NCBI GenBank assembly: GCA_016290905.1
Contig: JAEEVO010000002.1
Span: forward strand, 23,940-87,939
Length of the DNA: 64,000 nt
Origin: Lachnospiraceae bacterium
GTDB lineage: Bacteria > Bacillota > Clostridia > Lachnospirales > Lachnospiraceae
Direction: 5' to 3'
Shown here: one piece after another, positions 1-11,790 of the stretch
Layout: each line of letters starts with the position of its first letter
Numbering within the stretch: position 1 is the first letter of the stretch
The notes under the pieces: generated by a model
Seen by the model: the letters and a program-made list of their open reading frames with translations, nothing else
What the model was told of the DNA's origin: nothing
The model's database searches: none
Translations under genes and position numbers: made by a program

Positions 1-1
1 A

Positions 2-499
2 TTTGATGATAATGCTTCAGATAAAGAAAAGTGCCGTCCGAACGGGGAGGAACTGGCCTTTTTCCTAAAAACAAAGGGCATTTATACGGAATATCATGAC
101 AGAGAGCACGTTGTGATGATGTTTGGTCCGGGGAATGCTGAAGAAGATTATGTCCGGACCATAAATGCATTTGAGGAATATAAAAATCGTTATTCCGATG
201 TAATCTCACAGAAGGCTGATACAAACGGCGTGAGAACAGCAGCACAGAGTATGGACATCGCAAGAAAGCCTGCTCCCGAAAGGGCTTTATCTTTCAGAGA
301 GGCGTTGTTTGCCGAGTCTGAAGAGGTTGACGTGCGTGAGAGTATCGGCAGGGTGCTTGCGGAGCCGCTTGTGCACTGCCCGCCGTGCGTACCGCCGTAT
401 ATGCTGGGAGAGGTTATCGGAAAAGACATTGTGAAATACTGTTCGGGTAAGATACGTGTCTTAAAACAGGCTCAGGACACCCGTGACATTGATAAATAA
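2..499 (+). CDS. Orn/Lys/Arg decarboxylase family protein, C-terminal part (5' truncated by window edge)
   Basis: Open frame from base 2 (FDDNASDKEKCRPNGEELAFFLKTKGIYTEYHDREHVVMMFGPGN...LVHCPPCVPPYMLGEVIGKDIVKY) resembles the C-terminal domain of PLP-dependent Orn/Lys/Arg decarboxylases. Confidence 0.8.
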   Translation, partial: FDDNASDKEKCRPNGEELAFFLKTKGIYTEYHDREHVVMMFGPGNAEEDYVRTINAFEEYKNRYSDVISQKADTNGVRTAAQSMDIARKPAPERALSFREALFAESEEVDVRESIGRVLAEPLVHCPPCVPPYMLGEVIGKDIVKYCSGKIRVLKQAQDTRDIDK

Positions 500-618
500 A
501 AGCAAAATCTGGTTAAAACAGCATTATTTGTGTAAAGACATGAACAAGAGCAATCTGCTATAATGTAAACGTTTGCTTATTTTTGGATAAATATTCATGT
601 TTTTTAGGAGCAGGAGTA

Positions 619-2052
619 ATGAAACTATATAAGAAAGATCCGGAGTTTTACGGCAGAGTGTTTAAGCTTGCCTTGCCGATAGCGTTCCAGAGCCTGATAA
701 CTACGGGCGTAAACATGCTGGATAACATCATGGTAGGTCAGCTGAAGGACGAGAAGATCACTGCCGTTGCTCAGGCGAACGTGTTTATAGGTATATATCA
801 CATACTGTGTATGGGACTCGGAATGGGAGCTTCGGTACTTGTATCTCGTTACTGGGGAATGAAGAATTCACCTAACGGCAATAAGGAAGAAGCGGGACAT
901 GCGTTAAAGCAGACCGTAACTCTGATGCTCAGGCTTGCGATGGGACTTGCAGCCATATTTGCAGTAGTGACCGCGGTTGCGCCGAAGGCTATTATGTCCA
1001 TTTATACGGACAATCCCGAGGTTATGGAATACGGAGCAAATTATTTCAGGTATTCCATACCGACTTACTTTTTCCTGGGATCATCACTGGTTACGACCAT
1101 TGTACTTCGAAGCGTAGGTCAGGTAAGGCTTCCGATGTATGTTTCGATAGGTGCTTTCTTTGTAAATATGGGCGCCAATTATACTTTTATCTTCGGACAT
1201 TTCGGAGCTCCTCAGATGGAGGAGAGGGGTGCCGCTCTCGGTACTCTTATTGCCAGGATATTTGAAGCTTCCTGCATAATGATATACTTCCTCTGTGTAG
1301 ATAAGAAGATAGGGTTCAAAATTAAGGACTTGTTTCTTAAGACACGTAACCTTATCGGAGAATATTTCAGGATCTGTATCCCTGTACTTATAAGTGACGG
1401 TATACTTGCCATAGGAAACAGCACCGTGGCAAGCGTTATCGGAAAGCTGAGCGATCAGTTCGCGGCCGCAAACTCGATCACGGCTACAACACAGCAGCTC
1501 AGTACCGTTATGATACAGGGAGTTTGTCAGGCCGGCGCCATTGTCACAGGGCAGACCTTGGGCAGCGGCGGTAAGGAGAAAACTCAGGAACAGGGCTGGC
1601 TGTTCCTTGGACTTGGTTTTGCACTCGGTGCTGTTTCCGCAGTTGTTCTGATGATCATCTGCAACCCCATTATCAACAGTTATTCCGGAGCTACAGAAGA
1701 AGTTAAGAATATTGCAAGGAATCTGATGACAGCAATAAGTCTGATCATCATATTCCAGGCAACGAACAGTATCATGACGAAGGGCGTGCTGCGCGGAGGC
1801 GGCGACACCAAAATGCTGATGGTAGCGGACAATATATTCCTGTGGGCATTGTCGATCCCGCTCGGGTATATTGCCGGTTATGTCTTAAAGCTTGATGTAT
1901 TCTGGGTATATTTCTTCTTAAAGATCGATCAGATCGTTAAGACGGGCTGGTGCATCATAAGGCTCAGAGGCGGAAAATGGATTAAAAAGATCAGTACAGG
2001 TAAGAAAACGGATAACAATAATAATCAGAAGATGATCGCCGCTATAAAGTAA
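619..2052 (+). CDS. MATE family efflux transporter
   Basis: ORF 583..2052; ATG at 619 follows an aggagcaggag RBS-like sequence; multi-TM MATE-like sequence ([32 protein letters not shown]). Confidence 0.88.
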   Translation: MKLYKKDPEFYGRVFKLALPIAFQSLITTGVNMLDNIMVGQLKDEKITAVAQANVFIGIYHILCMGLGMGASVLVSRYWGMKNSPNGNKEEAGHALKQTVTLMLRLAMGLAAIFAVVTAVAPKAIMSIYTDNPEVMEYGANYFRYSIPTYFFLGSSLVTTIVLRSVGQVRLPMYVSIGAFFVNMGANYTFIFGHFGAPQMEERGAALGTLIARIFEASCIMIYFLCVDKKIGFKIKDLFLKTRNLIGEYFRICIPVLISDGILAIGNSTVASVIGKLSDQFAAANSITATTQQLSTVMIQGVCQAGAIVTGQTLGSGGKEKTQEQGWLFLGLGFALGAVSAVVLMIICNPIINSYSGATEEVKNIARNLMTAISLIIIFQATNSIMTKGVLRGGGDTKMLMVADNIFLWALSIPLGYIAGYVLKLDVFWVYFFLKIDQIVKTGWCIIRLRGGKWIKKISTGKKTDNNNNQKMIAAIK

Positions 2053-2075
2053 ATATTTGGAAGGGAGTTGTTGTC

Positions 2076-4616
2076 ATGGCAGAGAAAAAAGACAAAAACC
2101 TGAAGAATAATGATACAGAAAACAAGGGTATACTTAACAACAAATATATACTTCCCGTGGTTCTGCTTTTGCTGATCCTTGCCATCGGCGTGATAATAGG
2201 ACTTATTATCGGTATGAATTCCGGTAAGAAGGATGATTCTTCAACGCCTGATACCGAGGTTAGCGATGCATCCGAAAAGGGTGGTGAAAAAAGTGATGCC
2301 GGAAAGACTCAGAATGATGTAAAAAAAGAGGATAATAATGGCGTAAATGTTGACGATAACGGTAACAAGAGCGGAATAACCGATAATTCCGATGACAATA
2401 AGGATGTTGACGAAGGAAAAGATAAGGATAATGACGACAGCAAAGACAATATAACCGATAAGGATAACGATTCCGACAATACCGGCAAAGACGACAACGG
2501 TGACAAGGACAAAGACGCCGGTAAGGATACCGATAAAGACAAGGACACCGATAAAGATACCGGCAAAGACGACGACGGTGACAAGGACAAAGACGCCGGT
2601 AAGGATACCGGCAAGGACAAGGATACCGGCAAAGACGACGACGGTGACAAGGACAAAGACGCCGGCAAGGACAACGATAAGGGCAACGATAAGGATACCG
2701 GCAAGGACAACGATACCGGCAAAGACAACGACGGCGATAAGGATAAAGACGCCGGCAACGATACCGGTAAGGACAACGATAAGGATACCGGCAAGGACAA
2801 CGATACCGGCAAAGACAACGACAGCGATAAGGACAAAGACATCGGTAAGGATACCGGTAAGGACACCGATAAAGATACCGGCAAGGACAACGACGGTGAC
2901 AAGGATAAAAACAAGGATAACGGCAGTGCAAAGGACAGCTACGTTCTGACATATACGGTTGACAACTCATGGCAGGACAAGAGCACAAACATGTTCGGAG
3001 TACAGTTCGGACTTACGAACAACACTTCTGCTACAGTAAGCAACTGGAAGCTTGAGCTAAAGATAGAAGGTCTCGCAAGCATAAACGGCTGGAACGGGAC
3101 ATTCACCTCATCGGGAGATAAACTGACGGTTACCAATGCGGGCTATAACAGTGACATCTATGCGGGCGGAACCGTAGTCATAGGCTGTAATCTCGGAACT
3201 TCGTCGAGTACGGTAAAGATTACCGAAGCCAAGCTTAACGGTAAGAAGATGGAAATCGTCAGCGGTAAGGTTGACCAGAACGATCCTGACATCAAAAACA
3301 ATGACAAAGGAAACGGCGGTGACAACGGCGGTTCCGGAGACGATAAAGATAAGGACGGAAAAGAAATAATTAACGAAGTAAAGAATAACACCAAGGGTAA
3401 GAAGGGTGATGACTGGCTCTATACTGACGGAAGGAATATCCTTGACAAAGACGGTAAAAAGGTATGGTTAACAGGGCTTAACTGGTTCGGCTACAATACC
3501 GGGACAAATACCTTTGACGGACTCTGGAACAGCCGGCTTGTTCCTACAGTAAAGGCTATAGCGGATCATGGCTTCAATCTTATAAGGGTTCCCATTTCCG
3601 CACAACTTATAAACGAATGGGCAAGCGGAACGTATCCGAGGGCAAATTACAACAACGCTTACAATTCCGAGCTTAACAACATGAACAGCCTTGAGATATT
3701 CGACTATTTCCTGGCACTTGCAGAGGAAAACGGTATCAAGGTAATGCCCGATATACACAGTGCCGAGACAGATGCTTCGGGACATAATGTAAACCTCTGG
3801 TATACGGACAAGGTTAAGGTTGAGGACTATTACAAGGCTTTGGAATGGATGGCCGCACGTTATGCGGAAAATGATACGATCATTGCTTTTGACTTAAAGA
3901 ACGAACCTCACGGAAAGCCTTATGAGGGTAAAAAAGCAGCTATCTGGAATGATTCAAAGAATGCAAATAACTGGAAATATGTTGCGGAGACCGCAGCGGC
4001 AAAAGTCCTGAATAAGAACCCGAATGTTCTTATAATGATAGAAGGAATTGAAATTTACCCTATTGACATTAAGACGAATTCGGATTATCATTCTACAAAC
4101 GACAAAGATTATTACTTCAACTGGTGGGGCGGAAATTTAAGAGGCGTTAACGACTACCCCATCAATCTCGGGAAGTACCAGAATAAGCTTGTTTATTCCC
4201 CGCATGACTACGGTCCTACGGTATATGAGCAGCCGTGGTTCAAGGGTAAGTATACCTATGATTCGCTTATGAAGGACTGCTGGGGCGATAACTGGTTCTT
4301 TATCTACGAAAAGAATATCGCACCCTTGCTTATAGGTGAATGGGGCGGCTTCATGCGTGAACCGAACCTTACATGGATGACATATATGAGACAGCTTATA
4401 AAGAAATATCATCTGAACCACACCTTCTGGTGCCTGAATGCCAACTCGGGTGATACGGGCGGACTTCTGCTTGACGACTTTACCACCTGGGATACGACCA
4501 AGTACAATTTCGTTAAAGAGGTTCTCTGGCAGGAGAACGGTAAGTTCGTAGGCCTTGACCATGAAGTATCTCTCGGTGCAAACGGCATTTCCTTAAGCAA
4601 AGCCAAGGGATTATAG
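2076..4616 (+). CDS. Membrane-anchored GH5 cellulase/endoglucanase with CBM2-like domain and long Asp/Lys repeat linker
   Basis: N-terminal TM helix; Asp/Lys linker; CBM2-like [26 protein letters not shown]..; GH5 motifs FDLKNEPHG and LLIGEWGG. Confidence 0.9.
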   Translation: MAEKKDKNLKNNDTENKGILNNKYILPVVLLLLILAIGVIIGLIIGMNSGKKDDSSTPDTEVSDASEKGGEKSDAGKTQNDVKKEDNNGVNVDDNGNKSGITDNSDDNKDVDEGKDKDNDDSKDNITDKDNDSDNTGKDDNGDKDKDAGKDTDKDKDTDKDTGKDDDGDKDKDAGKDTGKDKDTGKDDDGDKDKDAGKDNDKGNDKDTGKDNDTGKDNDGDKDKDAGNDTGKDNDKDTGKDNDTGKDNDSDKDKDIGKDTGKDTDKDTGKDNDGDKDKNKDNGSAKDSYVLTYTVDNSWQDKSTNMFGVQFGLTNNTSATVSNWKLELKIEGLASINGWNGTFTSSGDKLTVTNAGYNSDIYAGGTVVIGCNLGTSSSTVKITEAKLNGKKMEIVSGKVDQNDPDIKNNDKGNGGDNGGSGDDKDKDGKEIINEVKNNTKGKKGDDWLYTDGRNILDKDGKKVWLTGLNWFGYNTGTNTFDGLWNSRLVPTVKAIADHGFNLIRVPISAQLINEWASGTYPRANYNNAYNSELNNMNSLEIFDYFLALAEENGIKVMPDIHSAETDASGHNVNLWYTDKVKVEDYYKALEWMAARYAENDTIIAFDLKNEPHGKPYEGKKAAIWNDSKNANNWKYVAETAAAKVLNKNPNVLIMIEGIEIYPIDIKTNSDYHSTNDKDYYFNWWGGNLRGVNDYPINLGKYQNKLVYSPHDYGPTVYEQPWFKGKYTYDSLMKDCWGDNWFFIYEKNIAPLLIGEWGGFMREPNLTWMTYMRQLIKKYHLNHTFWCLNANSGDTGGLLLDDFTTWDTTKYNFVKEVLWQENGKFVGLDHEVSLGANGISLSKAKGL
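2385..2935 (+). repeat. Coding tandem repeat for a (K)[25 protein letters not shown] linker
   Basis: About five degenerate 20-30 aa units, each starting KDAGKD / KDAGND / KDIGKD. Confidence 0.9.
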
Positions 4617-4674
4617 GGGCTGAGTACATAATTACATTAGGAGTACATTAAAACACAAAAAATAAGGAGCAAAA

Positions 4675-5871
4675 ATGAGACTTAATCCTATTATCGTATC
4701 TTTACTTGATACGGATCTTTACAAATTCAACATGAACCAGGTAATGTTCCACAAGCATACCGATCTTATCGGTGAGTACGTATTTAAATGCAGGAATGAG
4801 GACATTAAGTTTACAAAGGAAATGTTTGATGAGATAAACGAGCAGATCGACAATCTCTGTACCCTGACATTTACCAAGGAAGAGCTTGATTACCTGCGTT
4901 CCATAAGATTCATAAAGAAGGACTATGTTGAGTTCTTAAGGCTCTGGCATCCCATCAGGGATTATGTATATACCGAACTGAAAGAGGACGGCGAGCTTGT
5001 ACTTAAAGTAGACGGACCGCTGTTTTCAGCCATGCAGTTCGAGATATATCTTTTGGAGATAGTAAACGAAGTATATTTCCGTATGAGCTTTGATTACATC
5101 ACTCTGCGCAGGGCTGCGGAAGAGAGGCTTACCCAGAAGATAAACGACTTCAACTCAGGAAAATACACCTTCTCATTTGCTGAATTCGGCTGTAGGAGAA
5201 GGCTTTCGAGAGAGTGGGAGGATGAAGCGGTAAGAAGGCTATGCAGGGAGACCGACAAATGTGTCGGAACCTCGAACGTATATCTTGCTAAGAAATACAA
5301 TGTAAAGCCCATAGGAACCTACGCTCATGAATTTGTCCAGATGTATCAGGGAATCGATAGCATTCCTCTGGCATATACCAATCATTATGCTATGCAGGAC
5401 TGGTATGACGAGTACAAGGGAGATAACGGAACGGCACTTACCGATACGGTGACCACGGATCTTTTCCTTATGGATTTTGACCGCTCAATGGTAAACAACT
5501 ACAACGGCGTGCGTCATGACAGCGGAGACCCTTATGAGTGGGGAGAAAAGATCATAGCCCACTACAAGAAATTCGGCGTGGATCCGAGGACAAAGCTTCT
5601 GCTGTTCAGCGACAGTCTTGATTTCGACAGGGCTCAGGCATTGTATGAATACTTCAAGGATAAGGCAAAGGTGTCCTTCGGTATAGGTACATTTGTTTCA
5701 AACGATACCAATGAGGATGCATTGAACATAGTCATAAAGCTGCAGTATGTAAATGACCGTCCGGTAGCAAAGATAAGCGATGCTCCCGGAAAATCCATGT
5801 GCAGTGATGAAGAATACCTTAAGTATCTTAAGGCAGCGGTTCAGTTCCGTATCGACCGTGAGAAGAGGTAA
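4675..5871 (+). CDS. pncB: Nicotinate phosphoribosyltransferase
   Basis: SLLDTDLYKFNMNQVMFHKH...GVRHDSGDPYEWGEKIIAHY; NAPRTase family motifs. Confidence 0.93.
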   Translation: MRLNPIIVSLLDTDLYKFNMNQVMFHKHTDLIGEYVFKCRNEDIKFTKEMFDEINEQIDNLCTLTFTKEELDYLRSIRFIKKDYVEFLRLWHPIRDYVYTELKEDGELVLKVDGPLFSAMQFEIYLLEIVNEVYFRMSFDYITLRRAAEERLTQKINDFNSGKYTFSFAEFGCRRRLSREWEDEAVRRLCRETDKCVGTSNVYLAKKYNVKPIGTYAHEFVQMYQGIDSIPLAYTNHYAMQDWYDEYKGDNGTALTDTVTTDLFLMDFDRSMVNNYNGVRHDSGDPYEWGEKIIAHYKKFGVDPRTKLLLFSDSLDFDRAQALYEYFKDKAKVSFGIGTFVSNDTNEDALNIVIKLQYVNDRPVAKISDAPGKSMCSDEEYLKYLKAAVQFRIDREKR

Positions 5872-5894
5872 AAAAGCCGGGAATAAAATATTTC

Positions 5895-5923
5895 TTGACA
5901 TTTCCGAAAAAACAGTGTAGAAT
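5895..5923 (+). promoter_or_regulatory. Sigma-A-type promoter for T-box-pheST
   Basis: TTGACA (5895-5900), 17 bp spacer, TAGAAT (5918-5923). Confidence 0.75.
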
Positions 5924-5941
5924 CTAATCTAAATTATTTTT

Positions 5942-6262
5942 AGGCGATGAAGATGTGTAAGTAGTTTTATGTGACTTCCTCAAAAGAGAGCCGGGGCAGG
6001 TGAAAGCCGGCAGGAAAGCATAGGATGAATTTCAGCATCGGAGCTTCCGGCGAGATCAATCAATGTGCGTGTCATTTGATATGTTCCCACGTTGTTCGGA
6101 TTGCAGACAAGTCTGCGGCTCGGACGATTGTCTGATTGAAAATAAGCGGATGTGTGCTGCGCATTAAGCAGTATCGAGAGCGGTTTTGAATAAAACCGAA
6201 ACTGGGTGGTACCGCGGGTTATACTCGTCCCATGATGTTCATGCATCATGGGACTTTTTTAT
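5942..6262 (+). promoter_or_regulatory. T-box leader (Phe) upstream of pheST
   Basis: T-box sequence tgggtggtaccgcgg at 6203-6217 followed by terminator gtcccatgatg...catcatgggactttttt; plausible UUC specifier in gatgaatTTCagcatc; located upstream of pheS. Confidence 0.92.
6227..6260 (+). terminator. T-box intrinsic terminator
   Basis: gtcccatgatg ttcatg catcatgggac + T run. Confidence 0.9.
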
Positions 6263-6317
6263 TACAGTATGAACTACGGTATACCGTATTTACATAACAG
6301 AGAAAGGCGGCAGGAAT

Positions 6318-7361
6318 ATGCAGGATTTAAACGAACTGAGAGACTCAATCAATTCCATTAAGGAAGAGATCGTAAACGGCGTGAAGGAAGTAAGAAATTC
6401 AAAGGCTCTTTATGAGTTCAAAAAGACCTTCCTTGATTCCAAGGCGGGAAAGATCAACGCGCTCATGAAAGAAATGAAGAATATCCCGAACGAGTTAAAG
6501 GCTGAATTCGGTAAGAATGTAAATGAGCTTAAAAACTGGGCGGGAGTTAAATTCGATGAGCTTGACGCTTCCATGAAGGAGGCTGAGGCAAAGCAGCGTT
6601 ATGAGGATGAAAAGATCGATATCACCATGCCTGCGGTTAAGTGCAGCTGCGGCAAGCTCCATCCGGTAACACTGGTAAAGAACCAGCTGATCGACATCTT
6701 CGCATCCATGGGCTTTGATGTATACGAGGGCACAGAGATAGAAAACGATTATTATAACTTCACTGCACTGAACACTCCTCAGGATCATCCGGCAAGAGAT
6801 ATGCAGGACACCTTTTATCTTTCACCCCAGTTCCTTCTGCGTACGCAGACCAGTTCGGGACAGATCCATGTCATGGAGAACCGTAAGCCTCCTATCAAGA
6901 TCCTTTCACCCGGAAAGGTATTCCGTTCGGATGACGATGCAACCCATTCACCCATGTTCACTCAGATGGAAGGCCTCGTAGTTGACAAGGGGATCACCCT
7001 GCGTGACTTAAAGGGTATGCTTGAGGTCATGGTAAAGAGGATATTCGGCGAAGGAACAACCACAAGACTTCGTCCTTCGTACTTCCCGTTCACCGAGCCT
7101 TCCGTTGAGGTTGATGTAAGCTGCTTCGAATGCGGAGGCACAGGATGCAGGCTCTGCAAGGGTACCGGCTGGATCGAAGTGCTGGGTGCGGGCATCGTAA
7201 ACAAGAAGGTGCTTGAAAACTGCAACATAGATTCAAATGAATACAGTGGACTCGCATTCGGTGTAGGCGTTGAAAGACTTGCAATGCTTAAATACGGCAT
7301 CAATAACATAAAGCTTCTGTACGAGTCGGATCTTCGCGTACTTGAACAGTTGGATGAATAA
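6318..7361 (+). CDS. pheS: Phenylalanine--tRNA ligase alpha subunit
   Basis: [58 protein letters not shown]. Confidence 0.97.
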   Translation: MQDLNELRDSINSIKEEIVNGVKEVRNSKALYEFKKTFLDSKAGKINALMKEMKNIPNELKAEFGKNVNELKNWAGVKFDELDASMKEAEAKQRYEDEKIDITMPAVKCSCGKLHPVTLVKNQLIDIFASMGFDVYEGTEIENDYYNFTALNTPQDHPARDMQDTFYLSPQFLLRTQTSSGQIHVMENRKPPIKILSPGKVFRSDDDATHSPMFTQMEGLVVDKGITLRDLKGMLEVMVKRIFGEGTTTRLRPSYFPFTEPSVEVDVSCFECGGTGCRLCKGTGWIEVLGAGIVNKKVLENCNIDSNEYSGLAFGVGVERLAMLKYGINNIKLLYESDLRVLEQLDE

Positions 7362-7373
7362 GGAGGAAAAATC

Positions 7374-9806
7374 ATGTTAGTACCCATTAGCTGGTTAAAA
7401 GATTATGTTGATATAGATGTAACCGTGGATGAGCTTGAAAAAAGGCTTTTCGACTGCGGTTTCGAGGTAGAGGAAAAATATGAGGTAGGCAAGGACATCA
7501 GCAAGGTTGTTGTAGGTCTTGTCGAGGAGTGCGAACCCATACCCGAGACACACCTTCATGTATGCAAGGTAAATGTCGGAACGGGTGAAAACCTTCAGAT
7601 ATGCTGCGGCGCAGACAATGTATGCACAGGAAAGAAATTCCCGGTAGCACTTGAGGGCGCAACGGTTTATGCAACTGCAAAGGATCATGTGACGATCGAA
7701 GGTGTCATGACGATAAAGAAGGGCAAGCTCAGAGGATACGAATCCTTTGGTATGCTCTGTTCGGGAACCGAGCTTGGAGTAAGCGAGGATATGTATCCGG
7801 GCGCAGGCTACAACGGACTGCTTGAACTGCCCGCTGACGCCGAGACAGGCGCAGACGTAAAGACAATACTCGGACTTGACGATTACATCTTCGATATCTC
7901 CATTACCGCAAACAGGCCCGACTGCCAGAGCATCTTCGGAATAGCGCGTGAGGTTGCCGCTATCCTTGAGAAGCCCTTAAAAGAACCGAATCTGAGCTAT
8001 ACCGAGAACGGAAGGGCAAAGGAAGGCTTCAAGGTAACCGTTGAAGCACAGGATCTTTGTCCCAGGTACATCGGTCATTATGTAAGCGACGTAAAGATCG
8101 GAGAGTCGCCCGCATGGATGAAGAGAAGGCTTGCACTTGTCGGTTTAAAGGCAATTTCAAATATCGTAGACATCACCAACTACATCCTAAAGGAACTCGG
8201 ACAGCCCATGCATGCATTTGATGAGGATTTCCTTGAAGGAAATGCGATAAATGTAAGGCGCGCAAAGGATGGGGAAAAGATAGTTACGCTGGATGAAAAG
8301 GAATTCACTCTCAATCCTTCAAATCTCGTGATCTGCGACGGAGTAAAGCCCGTAGCGCTTGCAGGTATCATGGGAGGACTTAACTCAGAGATCAGGGATA
8401 CGACCGCAGGCGTTGTTTTCGAGGCAGCTAAATTTGCAAGAGATAATATAAGGAAGAGTTCAAGGGCTCTGGGACAGGGCTCTGATTCAAGCGCACGTTT
8501 CACCAAGGGCGTTGATGAGTATACAACCGTTATGGCCATGAAGAGAGCACTTCATCTGGTTGAGGAGCTTGGATGCGGAAAGGTATCTTCTACACATGTA
8601 GAAGTATCGTCCGGCAACTCCATTGAGCCTAAGGAAATGAAGGCTTCCTTAAATAAGGTAAACGGAGTATTGGGCGTAGACGTTCCGAAGGCAGACGTTG
8701 AAAGGATACTTAAGAATCTTAATTTCAATCCCGTAATAAACGGAGATGAGATCACCATACAGATACCGGCATACCGTGAGGATATGGAGGATTACCCCGA
8801 TATTGCTGAGGAAGTCATCCGTATGTACGGCTATGATAATGTAACCTGCACCTTCCTTGAGACCGCAAAGGTTACGGCCGGCGGATTAAATACACATCAG
8901 AAGGCTGAGCTTAAGTTAAAGAGGGCGCTCTGCACTACGGGTGCATCGGAAGGCATGCATTATTCCTTCTTCTCACCCACTGACCTTGACCTTTTAAGGC
9001 TTCCCGAGGATGCGTCAGAGAGGAAGACCATCAGGATACTCAATCCCATAAACGAAGACCTTTCGGCTATGAGGACCACTCTGGCACCTCAGATGATAAG
9101 GGCAATGGCAAGGAACCAGAAGAGGGGAAGAATGTCGGGCAGGATCTACGAGATAGGAAACCGTTTCATCCCGAAGGAGCTGCCGCTCACCGATTATCCG
9201 AAGGAGCTTTCAACACTCTGTGTTGGCGTATTCGGAAACAACGAGACCTTCTTCACTTTAAAGGGTATCGCGGAGGTTGTTGCGGAAAGTCTTTGCATTT
9301 CGTTCAAATATGCCGCACCTGAGCCTAAGATTCCTTATCTCCATCCTTATCAGTCTGCCGAGATACTTGACGCAGCGACAGGAGAAAGAGTAGGATATCT
9401 CGGTAAGGTCATCTATGAGATCCAGGACGAGCTTGATGCGAGAGAGGCAATGTTTGTAATGGAAATCGATCTTTCGCTGCTTGAGAAATACTACGGAAAC
9501 GTAACAAAGTTCGAGCCCATCCCTAAGTTTGCGGATGAGTCGAGAGACCTTGCGCTTGTAATGAACAGGAGCGTAACCTGCGGCGAGGTTGAGGATGCGA
9601 TAAAGGAAGCCTGCAAATATGTTAAGAAAGTAACGCTTTTCGACGTATACGAAGGAAAGCAGATAGCTGACGACAAGAAGTCCATGGCTTTCACAATCCT
9701 TTTCGTACCTCAGGAAGAGGAATTTACCGCTGAAGCTGTTGACGGCTATGTAAAGAAAATCCTTAAGAATCTTAAGAACAAGCTTGAAATAGAATTAAGG
9801 CAGTAA
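7374..9806 (+). CDS. pheT: Phenylalanine--tRNA ligase beta subunit
   Basis: MLVPISWLKDYVDIDV..; tRNA-binding domain, B3/B4, FDX-ACB-like C-terminus; adjacent to pheS. Confidence 0.97.
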   Translation: MLVPISWLKDYVDIDVTVDELEKRLFDCGFEVEEKYEVGKDISKVVVGLVEECEPIPETHLHVCKVNVGTGENLQICCGADNVCTGKKFPVALEGATVYATAKDHVTIEGVMTIKKGKLRGYESFGMLCSGTELGVSEDMYPGAGYNGLLELPADAETGADVKTILGLDDYIFDISITANRPDCQSIFGIAREVAAILEKPLKEPNLSYTENGRAKEGFKVTVEAQDLCPRYIGHYVSDVKIGESPAWMKRRLALVGLKAISNIVDITNYILKELGQPMHAFDEDFLEGNAINVRRAKDGEKIVTLDEKEFTLNPSNLVICDGVKPVALAGIMGGLNSEIRDTTAGVVFEAAKFARDNIRKSSRALGQGSDSSARFTKGVDEYTTVMAMKRALHLVEELGCGKVSSTHVEVSSGNSIEPKEMKASLNKVNGVLGVDVPKADVERILKNLNFNPVINGDEITIQIPAYREDMEDYPDIAEEVIRMYGYDNVTCTFLETAKVTAGGLNTHQKAELKLKRALCTTGASEGMHYSFFSPTDLDLLRLPEDASERKTIRILNPINEDLSAMRTTLAPQMIRAMARNQKRGRMSGRIYEIGNRFIPKELPLTDYPKELSTLCVGVFGNNETFFTLKGIAEVVAESLCISFKYAAPEPKIPYLHPYQSAEILDAATGERVGYLGKVIYEIQDELDAREAMFVMEIDLSLLEKYYGNVTKFEPIPKFADESRDLALVMNRSVTCGEVEDAIKEACKYVKKVTLFDVYEGKQIADDKKSMAFTILFVPQEEEFTAEAVDGYVKKILKNLKNKLEIELRQ

Positions 9807-9883
9807 TCTGTTACAATGTAATGAAGTTAATAGCATTTGTACCGTACAGGTGATATACCTGAGAAAGAAAGGCAGTATTTACG

Positions 9884-11704
9884 ATGAGTTCGAGAAAGAT
9901 TAGAAGACTTATAAATGCTTTGGTTCTGGTTTTGGTTATGTGTTTTGCGGCATCGTGTGCTTCTCCTGCGGCTGACATGGAAAGTGCCGGTGATGCTCCG
10001 ATTGAAGTTTCTCCTGCTGTCGGTGTTCCGGAAAACAAGGATGATCCCATATCTAAAGATGATGCAGGTATAACGGAAAATGCCGGAACTGTCGATAATA
10101 ACATAAATAAGGAAAATCCCGAAAACCTTGAAAACGACGGCATAACCGAAAATCCCGAAAACCTCGAAAACGACGGCATAACCGAAAATCCCGAGAATGA
10201 TAACGCTCCCGTACAGGATGAAGAGCCCGAAGAGACATTCCCGGATGACAATGATGACGAACCCGAAGAAGCTTCTGAAGGAATAAAGAAAAAAGAAAGT
10301 CAGAAGGAAGACAAGAACTCATCAGAAGCTAAAGTAGACAGTTCTCAGGACAAAAAGGCAAAGGAACTCGTAAAGAAGCTTGACAGCTCAACCGAGATCC
10401 CCACACTTTGCATCTATACCAAAAACAACAAGGAAGTATTGTCACGTACTGAGTATGTGGACTGCTGGGTATATACGGTAAACGCCGATGAGGATCATGA
10501 GCTTTCGGGAGCCGAGGCAGGTATCCGTGTACGCGGCAATTCTACCGCATACGGCGGAAATGTCGAACTTATCAGAAAGAATCAGGTACCTTACAGGATC
10601 AAATTTACCGGCAAGACAAATCTTTTCGGATTGAATGACGATGCAAAATGCAAGAACTGGGTTCTGATCAAGGCTGAGGACAATCTCGTTAAGACCGATA
10701 TAGCGCTCGGACTCGGCAGAAGGATAATCAGGGATTACTGTTCCGACGGAATACTTGTTAAAGCATATTTAAACGGTTCCTTCAAGGGCATATATGAGCT
10801 CTGTGAGCAGAGCCAGGTTAACAAACACAGGGTTAACATATACGAGACTCCCGAAAATTATAAGGGAACCGATACCGGATATCTCCTGGAGATCGATAAT
10901 TACGGAGAAAAGCCGTGCTTCTGGATCAACTACTGTAATCAGGCAAAGTTTACGGATATAAACGGCGTGACAAAATCCTTCAAGCCCGTAACATATTCCA
11001 TCAAGAGTGACGTATATTCGGACGAACAGAAGGAATTTATAAAGAACTATGTAAACAATACGTTTAAGATCCTTTATGAAGCTTGTGCAAAAGGAAATTA
11101 TTATGTATTAAACGATGAAAACAAGCTCGTTAAAGCAAAGAAGAAGCAGATAACAAAGAAGGACAGCGACGGAAATGCGATATCTCCCGCACAGATCGTG
11201 GTCGAGAGAGTCATAAACATTGATTCAGTTGTAGATATGTACTTACTTCATGAAATAGTAAAGAGCTATGATGTGGGAGAAGGCAGCTTCTATATGTACG
11301 CTGACTTTTCACCCGTAAGTGAGGATTCAAGGCTCACATTTACCTGTCCTTGGGATTTTGAGTGGGCATATGCCGGATCGCTTACGCAGTATCATGCATG
11401 TGTATTCAATTCGGAATCATTTGCGGCAACTTATGAGGAGAGATCGAATCCCTGGTTTATAATCCTTATGAAGCAGGACTGGTTTGTTGAAAAGGTAAAG
11501 GACAGATGGACCCAGCTCAGGACCAAGCCGAAAAAGGGCGTAAAGAACGTTATCTCCCAAGGAATGGACGAGGTTAAGGCACAGCTTGAAAAATATACCG
11601 ACGATCTCGGAAAGGGTGCTGTGGGACGCGCAAATTCACTGGTTTCATGGGTATATAAGAGAATTTCCTTTATGGACAGCAAGTTCTTAAGGAGTAAAAA
11701 CTGA
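9884..11704 (+). CDS. CotH kinase family (spore coat CotH-like) lipoprotein
   Basis: Lipobox-like CFAASCAS; acidic ENPENLENDGITENPEN repeat; GIRVRGNSTAYGG..PYRIKF..NWVLIKAEDNLVKTDIALGLGRRI..CPWDFEWAYAG. Confidence 0.85.
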   Translation: MSSRKIRRLINALVLVLVMCFAASCASPAADMESAGDAPIEVSPAVGVPENKDDPISKDDAGITENAGTVDNNINKENPENLENDGITENPENLENDGITENPENDNAPVQDEEPEETFPDDNDDEPEEASEGIKKKESQKEDKNSSEAKVDSSQDKKAKELVKKLDSSTEIPTLCIYTKNNKEVLSRTEYVDCWVYTVNADEDHELSGAEAGIRVRGNSTAYGGNVELIRKNQVPYRIKFTGKTNLFGLNDDAKCKNWVLIKAEDNLVKTDIALGLGRRIIRDYCSDGILVKAYLNGSFKGIYELCEQSQVNKHRVNIYETPENYKGTDTGYLLEIDNYGEKPCFWINYCNQAKFTDINGVTKSFKPVTYSIKSDVYSDEQKEFIKNYVNNTFKILYEACAKGNYYVLNDENKLVKAKKKQITKKDSDGNAISPAQIVVERVINIDSVVDMYLLHEIVKSYDVGEGSFYMYADFSPVSEDSRLTFTCPWDFEWAYAGSLTQYHACVFNSESFAATYEERSNPWFIILMKQDWFVEKVKDRWTQLRTKPKKGVKNVISQGMDEVKAQLEKYTDDLGKGAVGRANSLVSWVYKRISFMDSKFLRSKN

Positions 11705-11718
11705 TCTGCTTCACCAAT

Positions 11719-11752
11719 CGATTTAGTTCAGGCTTCTGCCTTGTAGAAATCG
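11719..11752 (+). other. Nested intergenic hairpin upstream of the FliK-like ORF
   Basis: CGATTT-agttc-AGGC-ttct-GCCT-tgtag-AAATCG. Confidence 0.5.
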
Positions 11753-11790
11753 GAGAGGCTTGAGACTATACGACAATAGGAGGGTGGCGC

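Noticed and set aside
2260-2988. Long minus-strand and alternate-frame ORFs (242 aa, 201 aa, 149 aa) over the GH5 linker
   Set aside because: They are shadow frames of the Asp/Lys codon repeat, giving Cys/Arg/Tyr or Leu/Ser low-complexity products with no RBS or family similarity.
9811-10251. Minus-strand 146 aa ORF opposite the CotH N-terminus
   Set aside because: Shadow ORF of the acidic ENPENLENDGITENPEN repeat; repetitive FSGFSVMPSFSRFSG product.
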